Positions 1 through 9,000 of a DNA stretch of 64,000 nucleotides are shown here, one piece after another; positions within the stretch are counted from its first letter, which is position 1, and each line of letters begins with the position of its first letter. The notes beneath the pieces were generated by a model. It saw nothing but the letters and a program-made list of their open reading frames with translations. It did not search any database and had not been told where the DNA came from. The stretch lies in assembly GCF_001514305.1 (NCBI RefSeq), contig NZ_KQ949090.1, positions 150,012 through 214,011 on the forward strand. The letters are read 5' to 3'. Both the position numbers and the translations under genes were made by a program. This stretch comes from Streptomyces dysideae (GTDB lineage Bacteria > Actinomycetota > Actinomycetes > Streptomycetales > Streptomycetaceae).

Positions 1-1110
1 GCCACCTTCATCCAGGCGTTCATCGCCCTGCAGTGGCCCTCCTACGTGCCGTCCGCCCACCAGACGGTGCTGATCACGGTGCTGATCATCGTGCTGCAGG
101 GGCTGGCCAACACGTACACCGTGCATCTCGTCGCCGTCCTCAACCGGATCTCGGTGTGGTGGCTGCTGATCGGGCTCGCGGTGATCGTGACCGCGCTCGT
201 CGTGATCCCGGACCAGCACCAGTCCCCGTCGTTCGTCACGCATTTCGCGAACAACACCGGTTTCACGAGTGCGCTTTACGGCGGCATGCTCGGCCTGCTG
301 GTCACCAGCTGGACGTTCACCGGTTTCGACGGCAGCTTCCACATGTCCGAGGAAACCGTCCGGGCCACGGTCAACGCGCCGAGGGGGATCATCCGGGCGA
401 TCGGCTGCTCGGCGATCACCGGACTGATCCTGATGCTCGCACTCGTGTACAGCATTCGTGACTATGACCATGTGGCGACGGCATCCGCGCCGCCCGTCCA
501 GATTCTCATCGACGGGCTCGGGCTGGGCACAGCGAAGTTCCTGCTCCTGATCGTGATCGGCGCCATGCTCTTCTGCGGGCTGGCCAATCTCACCAGCAAC
601 ACCCGGCAGATCTTCGCGTTCTCCCGGGACGGCGCGATGCCCGGATCCCGCTGGTGGCACTCGGTCTCGCCGCGCACCCGCACGCCCGTCAAGGCGGTCT
701 GGCTCGCGGTGGGCTGTTCCCTCGCCCTGATACTGCCCGGCTGGTGGTCGCACACGGCGTTCACCGCGATCGTCAGCGTCAACGTCGTCGGACTCTTCCT
801 CGCGTACGCCGTCCCGATCCTGCTCCGACTGCGCCTGGGCGACGAGTTCCAGCCAGGCCCCTGGCACCTGGGCCGCTGGAGCCGCCCGGTCGGCGTCGTG
901 GCCGTGACCTGGACCGCCCTCAGCAGCATCCTGTTCATGCTGCCGCAGGCCTCGCCCATCACCCCCGACTCCTTCAACTACGCCCCGATCGCCCTGGCCG
1001 TAGTCCTCACGGTGGCCACAGCCTGGTGGTTCACCACGGCCCGCCGCCGCTTCCGGGGCCCGATCAGCTACGGCCACCCCGACGAGGTCGCGGCGATGGA
1101 CCTGATCTGA
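1..1110 (+). CDS. APC-superfamily amino-acid permease (5' end outside window)
   Basis: The reading frame is open from the first base, so the N-terminus lies upstream; 369 codons remain. The protein is a chain of hydrophobic helices and carries a Trp/Phe-rich stretch (LLVTSWTFTGFDGSFHMSEE, about residues 99-118 of the visible part). A Ser/Glu pair after an FDG motif is typical of amino-acid/polyamine/GABA permeases of the APC superfamily. A second signature is ANLTSNTRQIFAFSRDGAMP, matching the 'SR..FAFARDGALP' region of GABA/choline-type permeases. It should act in the plasma membrane as a proton-coupled amino-acid or amine importer. The substrate cannot be told. No partner gene is visible downstream; a repeat-filled gap follows. 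Confidence 0.85.
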   Translation, partial: ATFIQAFIALQWPSYVPSAHQTVLITVLIIVLQGLANTYTVHLVAVLNRISVWWLLIGLAVIVTALVVIPDQHQSPSFVTHFANNTGFTSALYGGMLGLLVTSWTFTGFDGSFHMSEETVRATVNAPRGIIRAIGCSAITGLILMLALVYSIRDYDHVATASAPPVQILIDGLGLGTAKFLLLIVIGAMLFCGLANLTSNTRQIFAFSRDGAMPGSRWWHSVSPRTRTPVKAVWLAVGCSLALILPGWWSHTAFTAIVSVNVVGLFLAYAVPILLRLRLGDEFQPGPWHLGRWSRPVGVVAVTWTALSSILFMLPQASPITPDSFNYAPIALAVVLTVATAWWFTTARRRFRGPISYGHPDEVAAMDLI

Positions 1111-1149
1111 ACCCGCCCACTCTCAGGCCGGGGGCAGCCGTGCGGCGCC

Positions 1150-1590
1150 CGGGTCCGACGTCGCCGGGGTGTACGCGCCTCGGGTCGCTCCCGGTCCCCC
1201 CCGGTCGGTTTCCGCCCTCATGCGGTCGTCCCCGCTGCCTTGTCCGGCGCGCTCTCAGCTGCGCGCCGCTGTGTGCCGACGGGGCGATGTCCGGGTCCTA
1301 GCTAGTCGCTGAGGTGTACGCGCCCGGATCACCCCTGGCCGGCCAGCCGGTCGGCTTCCGCTTCGGGTAGTTGCGCACCGCGTCCGGCGCATCGGCAGCT
1401 GCGCCGTGCTGCGCGCCAACCGCGCGCGGTGTCCGGGTTCGGCATCGTCGATGTGTGCGCACGTGGGGTGGGTCTCGGTCGGCTCGGTCGGTTCTGCCCC
1501 GCGGGGTGGCCCGCGCTGCCTTGTCCGGCGCGCTCGCAGCGGCGCGGTGCCGCGCCGAACCGGCGGCGTCCAGGCCCGGCGTCCCCGCAT
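1150..1590. repeat. Three degenerate tandem repeats of about 141 bp in the permease/peptidase gap
   Basis: The core TGCCTTGTCCGGCGCGCTC occurs exactly at 1236-1254 and 1517-1535. A diverged middle copy lies around 1375-1400, so the spacing is about 140 bp per unit. GGTGTACGCGCC recurs at 1168 and 1313 (145 bp apart), and GATGTCCGGGTCC / GGTGTCCGGGTTC recur at about 1287 and 1428. No convincing gene is present in this gap (1111-1755). The region looks like a triplicated, drifting non-coding block. Confidence 0.6.
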
Positions 1591-1755
1591 CCCCAGTCGG
1601 CCCCGGCCCGTCGCAGGTCATGCCAGTGGTCGGTACCAATATTGCTGGGCGTGGCACGACCCGAAGTGCTGGCAGGGTCCGTCGCTCGCGGCCATAGTGG
1701 GCGGATCAGCGTGCACCGGACCCGCCCGACTCGTACCCCTGGGGGACTTCCACCC

Positions 1756-3117
1756 ATGAGCAGAGCCGAACTGCCGTCCCGCCGAACCGTCCTGACCGTC
1801 GCGGTCGCCGCAGCGATGGCCGGCAGTTCGGGTCCGGCGGCAGCCGACGGCACGACCGACGCCGCGGACCCGGGCCAGGCTCCGGTCCGCCCCGTCGACA
1901 ACCGGGCCTGGACGTCGTACGCCGACTGGTGCACCGGGAGCGCGAAGGGCGCCCGAGCCGCTGGCGGCGCCCGTCCCGGCCTCGCCATCGGTACCCCCGT
2001 CGGCACCACCGAGTACACCGACCCGCACACCGGCAAGAAGGCCGCCTGGGAGTACGCGACCTGGACGTCTCCGGTCCACAGACTCACCGTCCCCGCCACC
2101 GAGGTGATCGCCTCCTGGAACGCGCACGCCCCCGGCGGCACCTGGATCCAGATCGAGTCGAAGGGGACGTACTCCGACGGCACCGACACCCCCTGGTACG
2201 TCCTGGGCCGCTGGGCGGCGGGCGACCAGGACATCAGGCGGACCTCGGTCGACGACCAGACCGACGGCAGGAGCACCGTCTGGACGGACACCTTCGCCGT
2301 CGACGACCCGGCATCCGGCCTGCGCCTGGCCTCGTACCGGCTGCGCCTCACCCTCCACCGCAAGCCCGGCAGCAGCGTCACCCCCACCGTCTGGCGGCTC
2401 GGCGCGATGGGCTCCGACGTCCCCGACCGCTTCACCGTCCCGGCCTCCACGCCCGGCCTCGCCAGGGAACTGACCGTCCCGCGCTACTCGCAGGAGACCC
2501 ACGTCGGCCAGTACCCGGAGTACGACAACGGCGGCGAGGCCTGGTGCAGCCCCACCTCCTCGCAGATGATCATCGAGTACTGGGGCGGCAGGCTCACCCC
2601 GCAGCAGCTGGCCTGGGTCAACCCGGAGTACGCCGATCCGCAGGTGTGCCACGCGGCCCGCTTCACCTACGACTACCAGTACGCCGGCTGCGGCAACTGG
2701 CCCTTCAACGCCGCCTACGCGGCCACCTTCAAGGGCCTCCAGGGCGTCGTCACCCGCCTCGGCTCCCTCACCGACCTCGAGACGCTGATCGCGGCCGGCA
2801 TCCCCGCCATCACCTCCCAGTCCTTCCTCAAGGAGGAGCTGACCGGGGCGGGTTACGGCACCGCAGGCCACCTGATGACCGTCGTCGGCTTCACCGCCGC
2901 CGGCGACGTGATCGCCAACGACCCCGCGTCACCGAGCAATGACAAGGTCCGCCGGATCTACCAGCGCCGCGAGTGGGAGAACATCTGGCTCCGCACCAAG
3001 CGCTACAACGCCTCCGGCAAGGTCGTCTCCGGCACCGGCGGCGTCTGCTACCTGTACTTCCCGGCGTACCCGACGGCCGCCCAGCGCGCCGCGCTCGCGG
3101 CGGTCGGCGTCCGCTGA
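1756..3117 (+). CDS. Secreted C39-like cysteine peptidase family protein
   Basis: 453 residues. The ATG start follows a GGGGGA box at about 1740; the frame is open further upstream but the preceding codons are repeat sequence. The N-terminus is a signal peptide with a twin-arginine pair (SRRTVLTVAVAAAM), suggesting Tat export and cleavage near residue 31 (AAA-DG). An N-terminal beta-rich region (about residues 70-230) is followed by a papain-like C39-type domain. The likely triad is Cys264 in GEAWCSPTSS, His372 in AGHLMTVVGF and Asp389 in IANDPAS. Family members are annotated as peptidase C39-like secreted proteins; the substrate is unknown. A GC hairpin closes the transcript. Confidence 0.75.
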   Translation: MSRAELPSRRTVLTVAVAAAMAGSSGPAAADGTTDAADPGQAPVRPVDNRAWTSYADWCTGSAKGARAAGGARPGLAIGTPVGTTEYTDPHTGKKAAWEYATWTSPVHRLTVPATEVIASWNAHAPGGTWIQIESKGTYSDGTDTPWYVLGRWAAGDQDIRRTSVDDQTDGRSTVWTDTFAVDDPASGLRLASYRLRLTLHRKPGSSVTPTVWRLGAMGSDVPDRFTVPASTPGLARELTVPRYSQETHVGQYPEYDNGGEAWCSPTSSQMIIEYWGGRLTPQQLAWVNPEYADPQVCHAARFTYDYQYAGCGNWPFNAAYAATFKGLQGVVTRLGSLTDLETLIAAGIPAITSQSFLKEELTGAGYGTAGHLMTVVGFTAAGDVIANDPASPSNDKVRRIYQRREWENIWLRTKRYNASGKVVSGTGGVCYLYFPAYPTAAQRAALAAVGVR

Positions 3118-3134
3118 ACCCCCGCACGCCAGCA

Positions 3135-3150
3135 CCCCGGGAAACCGGGG
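3135..3150 (+). terminator. Hairpin terminator after the C39-like peptidase gene
   Basis: CCCCGG-GAAA-CCGGGG (6-bp perfect stem, GNRA-type tetraloop) lies 18 bp after the stop codon and is followed by CCTTTGT. Confidence 0.6.
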
Positions 3151-3267
3151 CCTTTGTGCTGTGACCAACCTCTCCGCCGCAAAAGCCGTCCCCGGTGGCA
3201 AGGTGGACGGAACGGCAGGGGAGCCGTGGGGGAAGTCCGACCGCACGCCCGACGTCAGCGAGAGACC

Positions 3268-3408
3268 ATGACCGCGAACTCAGCCACCGCCAACCGCGTC
3301 CGCACCGGCGGCCCCGGGGAGGACGGCACGAAGATCGTCGAGCATGCCATGGGCTGGGTCCTCGTCGTGGTCGTCGCGATGCTCGTCACCCGGCTCGGCC
3401 TGCTGTGA
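3268..3408 (+). CDS. 46-residue single-pass membrane protein (SCO1431-like)
   Basis: A hydrophilic N-terminus (about 27 residues) precedes one strongly hydrophobic helix, GWVLVVVVAMLVTRLGLL, that runs to the C-terminus. The ATG follows an AGCGAGAGACC stretch with a weak purine-rich ribosome site. Position next to a TetR gene and a GH18 chitinase, plus size, matches from memory a conserved Streptomyces small membrane protein family named after SCO1431. Function is unknown. An alternative upstream start exists at 3154, but the extra codons look non-coding. Confidence 0.6.
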   Translation: MTANSATANRVRTGGPGEDGTKIVEHAMGWVLVVVVAMLVTRLGLL

Positions 3409-3555
3409 CCTGACACACACGCGGGCCGTTTGGCCTGACATATCCGACCTCGGTGGAGAGTCGCCCGCTCCTGTCGATCAGACTCGAACGAGCAGGTGGT
3501 GCCGTTCTGCCATACTGCGGATGTCCCGCCGCCCGTTCGGAGACCAGGGTCGAAA

Positions 3556-4215
3556 TTGAATATCAGTCAACAGCGCGACGATGCCCGCCCGCGGGCTCGT
3601 GGCACCGAGCGCTCGGTGGCGCGCCGTGCCGAACTCATCGCCATCGGGCGGAAGTTGTTCGCTCACACCTCGTACGACGCGCTCTCGATGGATGACATCG
3701 CCCGGCAGGCGCATGTCGCCAAAGGGCTGATCTACTACTACTTCCAGTCCAAGCGCGGCTACTACCTGGCGATCATCCAGGACTCCGTCGCCGACCTGGT
3801 CACCTACGCCGCGAGCGGTCTCGAGCTCCCCCCGGTGGACCGGGTCCACCGCACCATCGACAGCTACCTGCGCTATGCCGAGCACAACCAGGCCGCCTAC
3901 CGCACGATCGTCAGCGGTGGCGTCGGCTTCGACGCCGAGGTGCACGCCATCCGGGACGGCGTGCGCGAGGCGATCGTCGCGACCCTCGCCGAAGGGGCCT
4001 ACGGCCGCAGCGACATCGCCCCGCTGGCCCGCATGGGCCTGCTCGCCTGGGTGTGCAGCGTGGAGGGCGCCGCCGTCGACTGGATCGACCGCCCCGAACT
4101 CTCCCGCGACGTCATGTGCGAGCTCCTGGTGAGGACCCTGGGCGGCTCCATGCGCGCCATCGAGGAGATGGACCCCACCTACCCCGCGCCGGAGCCCGCC
4201 CGCCGGGAGGCATGA
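3556..4215 (+). CDS. TetR/AcrR-family transcriptional regulator
   Basis: 219 residues from a TTG start that follows an AGGG box at 3546-3549. A GTG at 3496 would add 20 residues that do not look like TetR sequence. The DNA-binding helix-turn-helix is at about residues 20-66 (ALSMDDIARQAHVAKGLIYY, then YFQSKRGYYLAI). The C-terminal two thirds form the helical ligand-binding domain. It is convergent with the chitinase gene across a strong hairpin, so it need not regulate it. The ligand and targets are unknown. Confidence 0.85.
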   Translation: MNISQQRDDARPRARGTERSVARRAELIAIGRKLFAHTSYDALSMDDIARQAHVAKGLIYYYFQSKRGYYLAIIQDSVADLVTYAASGLELPPVDRVHRTIDSYLRYAEHNQAAYRTIVSGGVGFDAEVHAIRDGVREAIVATLAEGAYGRSDIAPLARMGLLAWVCSVEGAAVDWIDRPELSRDVMCELLVRTLGGSMRAIEEMDPTYPAPEPARREA

Positions 4216-4220
4216 CGAGA

Positions 4221-4248
4221 GGCGGGGGTCTGCCGATCGACCCCCGCC
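4221..4248. terminator. Bidirectional terminator between tetR and chitinase genes
   Basis: Perfect 10-bp stem GGCGGGGGTC / GACCCCCGCC with an 8-nt loop sits between two convergent stop codons. Confidence 0.75.
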
Positions 4249-4269
4249 CCAAGTGCCGTACATCCGCAA

Positions 4270-5502
<1,233 letters not shown>

Positions 5503-5581
5503 CGGGTGGCTCCTCGTGGGGGAGAGGGGAACGCGCGCCGATTGGCATGAACGCGATGATGCGTTGGTCCGACACGGTAGG

Positions 5582-5617
5582 AGGACTAGACCAGTCGGGT
5601 CAATGGTTCGGACCAAT
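5582..5617 (-). promoter_or_regulatory. Two DasR-type (dre-like) boxes upstream of the chitinase gene
   Basis: Read on the minus strand, 5595-5582 is ACTGGTCTAGTCCT and 5617-5603 is ATTGGTCCGAACCAT. Both resemble the dre/chitinase direct-repeat consensus AGTGGTCTAGACCACT known from Streptomyces chitin genes. A weaker third copy (TTGGTCCGAC) begins near 5564. This arrangement predicts repression by DasR and induction by N-acetylglucosamine-derived signals. Confidence 0.65.
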
Positions 5618-5841
5618 TTCGGGGCTGATTCGGGAGTCCGGGATTTTTCCTGAAGTAAGCGGTCGTTAACAAGTGACTTGCTCTCCCCGATCGGGCATAC
5701 TCACAGCGCACAGCCGCTGGTCAGCGCAGATCCGAGACCCGGAACCGCGAGCACCGGCCAGGCACCCGAAAGACCCGGCGGAGCCGCCCCACCCAAGGCG
5801 CACATCCGCCGATGTGCCCGTACAGGGAGGAGAGCGTCGCC

Positions 5842-7017
5842 ATGCCCGACCGCGCCCCGCAGCCGGTGGACCGTCAACTGCCCACGGACGAGGCCCGGGA
5901 TCTGATCTCGCTCGTCCGCGACATCGCGCAGCGCGAGATCGCCCCGAAGGCGGCCGAGGAGGAGGACGCCGGACGCTTCCCGCGCGAGGTCTTCACCCTG
6001 CTCTCCGAGTCAGGACTGCTCGGACTGCCCTACGACTCCGAGTACGGCGGCGGTGACCAGCCGTACGAGGTCTACCTCCAGGTCCTCGAGGAGCTCGCCT
6101 CGGCCCGCCTCACCGTCGGCCTCGGCGTCAGCGTGCACACCCTCGCCTCCTACGCCCTGGCCGCCTACGGCACCAAGGAACAGCAGGTCGAGCACCTGCC
6201 GGCGATGCTCGGCGGCGGCCTGCTCGGCGCGTACTGCCTCTCCGAACCGTCCTCCGGCTCGGACGCGGCCTCCCTGCGTACGAAGGCGGTGCGAGAGGGC
6301 GACGACTGGGTGATCACCGGTACCAAGGCCTGGATCACCCACGGCGGCATCGCCGACTTCTACACGGTCATGGCGCGTACGGGCGAGGAGGGCCCGCGCG
6401 GGATCACCGCGTTCCTGGTGCCCGGCGACGCGGAGGGCCTGAGCGCGGCGGCGCCGGAGAAGAAGATGGGCATGAAGGGCTCACCGACGGCCCAGGTCCA
6501 CTTCGACGGCGTGCGGGTCGCCGACGAGCGGCGCATCGGCGACGAGGGCCAGGGCTTCGCGATCGCCCTGTCCGCGCTCGACTCGGGGCGGCTCGGGATC
6601 GCGGCCTGTGCGATCGGCGTGGCCCAGGCGGCGCTCGACGAGGCGGTGGCGTACGCGACCGAGCGGCGGCAGTTCGGCAAGCCGATCGGCGACTTCCAGG
6701 GCCTGCGCTTCATGCTCGCCGACATGGCGACCCAGATCGAGGCGGGCCGCGCGCTGTATCTGGCGGCGGCGCGGCTGCGTGACGCGAAGCGGCCGTTCGC
6801 CAAGCAGGCGGCCATGGCCAAGCTGCACTGCACCGACGCGGCGATGAAGGTCACCACCGATGCCGTCCAGATCCTCGGCGGCTACGGCTACACCGCGGAC
6901 TTCCCGGCCGAGCGCTACATGCGCGAGGCCAAGGTCCTGCAGATCGTCGAGGGCACCAACCAGATCCAGCGGATGGTCATCGCCCGTCATCTAGCGGGTC
7001 CCGAGGGCCGGCGCTGA
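5842..7017 (+). CDS. Acyl-CoA dehydrogenase
   Basis: 391 residues; ATG follows GGGAGGAG. This is a complete flavoprotein of the acyl-CoA dehydrogenase family, which introduces a trans-2 double bond into acyl-CoA and passes electrons to ETF. Visible signatures are LSEPSSGSDAASLRTKA (FAD/substrate signature 1) and QFGKPIGDFQGLRFMLADM (signature 2). Near the C-terminus is IVEGTNQIQRMVIARHL, where the Glu of EGT is the usual catalytic base. Length is normal for the short/medium/isovaleryl-CoA group. Chain-length preference cannot be assigned. It stands alone, upstream of a small antisense-direction gene. Confidence 0.9.
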   Translation: MPDRAPQPVDRQLPTDEARDLISLVRDIAQREIAPKAAEEEDAGRFPREVFTLLSESGLLGLPYDSEYGGGDQPYEVYLQVLEELASARLTVGLGVSVHTLASYALAAYGTKEQQVEHLPAMLGGGLLGAYCLSEPSSGSDAASLRTKAVREGDDWVITGTKAWITHGGIADFYTVMARTGEEGPRGITAFLVPGDAEGLSAAAPEKKMGMKGSPTAQVHFDGVRVADERRIGDEGQGFAIALSALDSGRLGIAACAIGVAQAALDEAVAYATERRQFGKPIGDFQGLRFMLADMATQIEAGRALYLAAARLRDAKRPFAKQAAMAKLHCTDAAMKVTTDAVQILGGYGYTADFPAERYMREAKVLQIVEGTNQIQRMVIARHLAGPEGRR

Positions 7018-7153
7018 ACTGACCCGGCCTGACCTGCGGCGCCGCGAGCCGGATCCACTCCGGGTCGCGGCGCCCCGGCAGGGTGCGGCCCCGGTCGGCC
7101 CAGGCGCGCATCAGATCGCGGTAGATCGGCGGGTCCTGGTGCTGCGGAGGCAT
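6977..7153 (-). CDS. Small hypothetical protein, 58 residues
   Basis: The frame encodes a compact, charged peptide with the core IYRDLMRAWADRGRTLPGRR and a PEWIRLAA segment. It has coherent amino-acid composition and GC-rich third positions. Its end overlaps the last 41 bp of the acyl-CoA dehydrogenase gene on the other strand. The start is uncertain: ATG 7153 has no clear ribosome site, and 7228 is an alternative. I recognise no domain. It could be a real small Streptomyces-specific gene or a chance frame. Confidence 0.4.
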   Translation of the reverse strand: MPPQHQDPPIYRDLMRAWADRGRTLPGRRDPEWIRLAAPQVRPGQFSAGPRDPLDDGR

Positions 7154-7326
7154 CGGCGGAACCGATTCTGCGGGCGGTGAGACGAAGATACGGCGCTGAC
7201 GCCCGGTCGCTGAATATGTGGGGGTCATACCGGGGCAACGCGGCAAAGGGCGGACAGGTCACCGCCCGCCGCAATCGGGCGTGAGTTCGCGGACCTTACG
7301 GCTCCATGTCTGGCCCCGCACCACTG

Positions 7327-7342
7327 TCTGACGTACCGTCAG
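7327..7342 (+). promoter_or_regulatory. TCTGACG-TAC-CGTCAG palindrome upstream of a decayed gene
   Basis: A 6-bp perfect inverted repeat with 3-bp spacer (CTGACG-TAC-CGTCAG) ends 26 bp before the GTG at 7369. The same palindrome with 7-bp arms occurs at 53430-53446 before the DUF35/thiolase operon. This looks like an operator of a TetR-type regulator. Confidence 0.55.
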
Positions 7343-7368
7343 CCGCACCGCCTCCAGGGAGGTCTGCC

Positions 7369-7866
7369 GTGCCCGCCGACGACCGCCCCGTACCACTCGA
7401 CGAGTACGCGGTGCACCAGGTCCCGCTGTCCATGAAGCACCTGGCGACGAGCGACTGGAACGCCTACGACCGATGCATCTTGCATCTATGACGGTTTGGA
7501 GCCCGCAGCCGTCCTCGACTGGGAGATGGCGGCCCTCGCCCCGCGCGAGGTGGACCTCGGGCTGGACGATCTACCTGCACCGCTTCTTCCACGACCTGAC
7601 GGTCGCCTTCGGGCACGCGGTCTGCCGGGCTTCCTGCGCCGCGACCAGGTTGAGGCCCGCTATGCGGACCTCACCGGACACCCCCCCCCGCGTGACATGG
7701 ACTTGTACGCGCTGTACGCCGCCCTGCGGCACGCGATCGTCATGCTGCGCGTCGCCTACCGCCAGGCGTACTTCGGTGAAGTGGCCGTCCCCCGCGGCCC
7801 CGGACACACTGATCCTGCACCACGACAGCCATGCGAGCCATGGTGCAGGGCGGCTACCGGGATTGA
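7369..7866 (+). pseudogene. Decayed remnant: start of a conserved protein joined to the C-terminal part of a phosphotransferase
   Basis: A plausible GTG start at 7369 follows GGGAGG and encodes DEYAVHQVPLSMKHLATSDW and YDRCILH. This resembles the N-terminus of an actinobacterial protein of unknown function usually found beside a phosphotransferase. The frame stops at 7491. From about 7498 the sequence switches to aminoglycoside-phosphotransferase-like C-terminal fragments spread over frames: AAVLDWEMAALAPREVDLG, then GWTIYLHRFFHDLTVAFG in a second frame. LPGFLRRDQVEARYADLTG and ALRHAIVMLRVAYRQ follow back in the first, then PDTLILHHD and AMRAMVQGGYRD with a stop at 7866. An internal deletion that fused two genes, plus at least three frameshifts, explains this best. 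Confidence 0.7.
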
Positions 7867-7867
7867 G

Positions 7868-7889
7868 CCAGGCCGCTCAGGCGGCCTGG
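7868..7889. terminator. Hairpin between the remnant and the Cys-rich gene
   Basis: CCAGGCCGC-TCAG-GCGGCCTGG is a perfect 9-bp stem with a 4-nt loop. It lies directly after the remnant stop codon and overlaps the end of the convergent gene. Confidence 0.65.
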
Positions 7890-8311
7890 CGCCGCATGAC
7901 GGGGACCCGCATGGGGCGCGAGGCCGGGCCGCCGACGTGCGAGAACGGCTGCGTCCGCCAGTCGAGCCCCTGAGGGAGCGTCAACAGGAGGGCCGTGTCC
8001 TGCTCCTGGGGCGTCACCGACTCGTCCGCGGAACGGGCGTCGGAGGCCCTGCGGCCCGTACCGGCACACACCGTGAGGCCGAACGGGTTCCAAGGTGAGG
8101 CGCACAGCGCGTGCTCCGGCAGGACCTCCTCGTCCGCCAGCAGGGCGATGGGCTGCGCGCAGTCCGGGCAGACCACCCGGTACATCTCGAAGGTGTCGTA
8201 CGCGTCGAGTTCGTCGTCGTAGGCGCCGGGTTCGACGCCCTCCGGCTCGGGCTCGACGACTGCCTGGAGGCGCTTGGGCGCGGTACGACCAGGGCGCTTA
8301 AGACTCTGCAT
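7877..8311 (-). CDS. Hypothetical protein with CxxC zinc-ribbon-like motif
   Basis: 144 residues; the ATG at 8311 follows GAGGGGGA at a 6-nt spacing. The N-terminus is basic, then acidic (EPEPEGVEPGAYDDELDAYD). A VVCPDCAQPIAL knuckle and two further Cys (HALCAS, TVCAGTG) could form a zinc site. The C-terminus is Arg-rich. I do not recognise an enzymatic domain. It resembles a conserved Streptomyces protein of unknown function; the charge pattern suggests a nucleic-acid or protein-binding role, but that is speculation. Confidence 0.65.
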   Translation of the reverse strand: MQSLKRPGRTAPKRLQAVVEPEPEGVEPGAYDDELDAYDTFEMYRVVCPDCAQPIALLADEEVLPEHALCASPWNPFGLTVCAGTGRRASDARSADESVTPQEQDTALLLTLPQGLDWRTQPFSHVGGPASRPMRVPVMRRQAA

Positions 8312-8512
8312 GGGATTCTCCCCCTCGGGCTGGGCCGTGAAGGCACTGCGGCCTCGACCACAGCAAGCACTTCCCGCCCCGTCTCGGCGGTAATCACGAG
8401 AACATCACGGAGACTGTTCGGGGGCTGTGGCGTTCGTCACATGCCGCCCGCAGGTGCCCGGGGCGGCCCTCAGGTATCCGAAGAGATCAACCGCACTGTA
8501 GGTTCTTGCGCC

Positions 8513-8953
8513 ATGGAGGAGCTGGACCGACAGATCGTGCAGCTGCTCGTCAAGGACGGGCGGATGAGCTACACAGACCTGGGCAAGGCCACGGGCCTGT
8601 CCACGTCGGCCGTGCACCAGCGGGTGCGCCGGCTGGAACAGCGTGGCGTCATCCGCGGCTATGCCGCGGTCGTCGACCCCGAGGCCGTGGGGCTGCCCCT
8701 GACCGCCTTCATCTCGGTGAAGCCGTTCGACCCCAGCGCCCCCGACGACATCGCGGAGCGCCTCTCCGGAGTCCCCGAGATCGAGGCCTGTCACAGCGTC
8801 GCGGGCGACGAGAACTACATCCTCAAGGTGCGCGTGTCCACACCGCACGAGCTGGAGGAACTGCTCGCCCGGCTGCGCACGCTGGCAGGCGTCTCGACCC
8901 GGACGACGGTGGTCCTGTCGACGCCGTACGAGGCACGGCCGCCCCGGATCTGA
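8513..8953 (+). CDS. Lrp/AsnC-family transcriptional regulator
   Basis: 146 residues, the usual family length. Residues 1-50 form the helix-turn-helix (MSYTDLGKATGLSTSAVHQR, VRRLEQRGVIRGYAAVV). Residues 60-140 form the RAM ligand-binding domain (VAGDENYILKVRV, TTVVLSTPYE). The start lacks a clear ribosome site, so translation may be leaderless or from a short leader. It lies 47 bp upstream of a co-directional amidohydrolase gene, its most likely neighbour in function. Such regulators respond to amino acids. Confidence 0.88.
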   Translation: MEELDRQIVQLLVKDGRMSYTDLGKATGLSTSAVHQRVRRLEQRGVIRGYAAVVDPEAVGLPLTAFISVKPFDPSAPDDIAERLSGVPEIEACHSVAGDENYILKVRVSTPHELEELLARLRTLAGVSTRTTVVLSTPYEARPPRI

Positions 8954-9000
8954 CCCACCTGCCTGCGGGACGGCGCGCGCGAGGCGCGAGACTGTTCCCC

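Noticed and set aside
1150..1590. Riboswitch reading of the tandem repeats
   Set aside because: Upstream of a secreted peptidase, and units are too diverged to show conserved pairing; no known riboswitch consensus was recognised.
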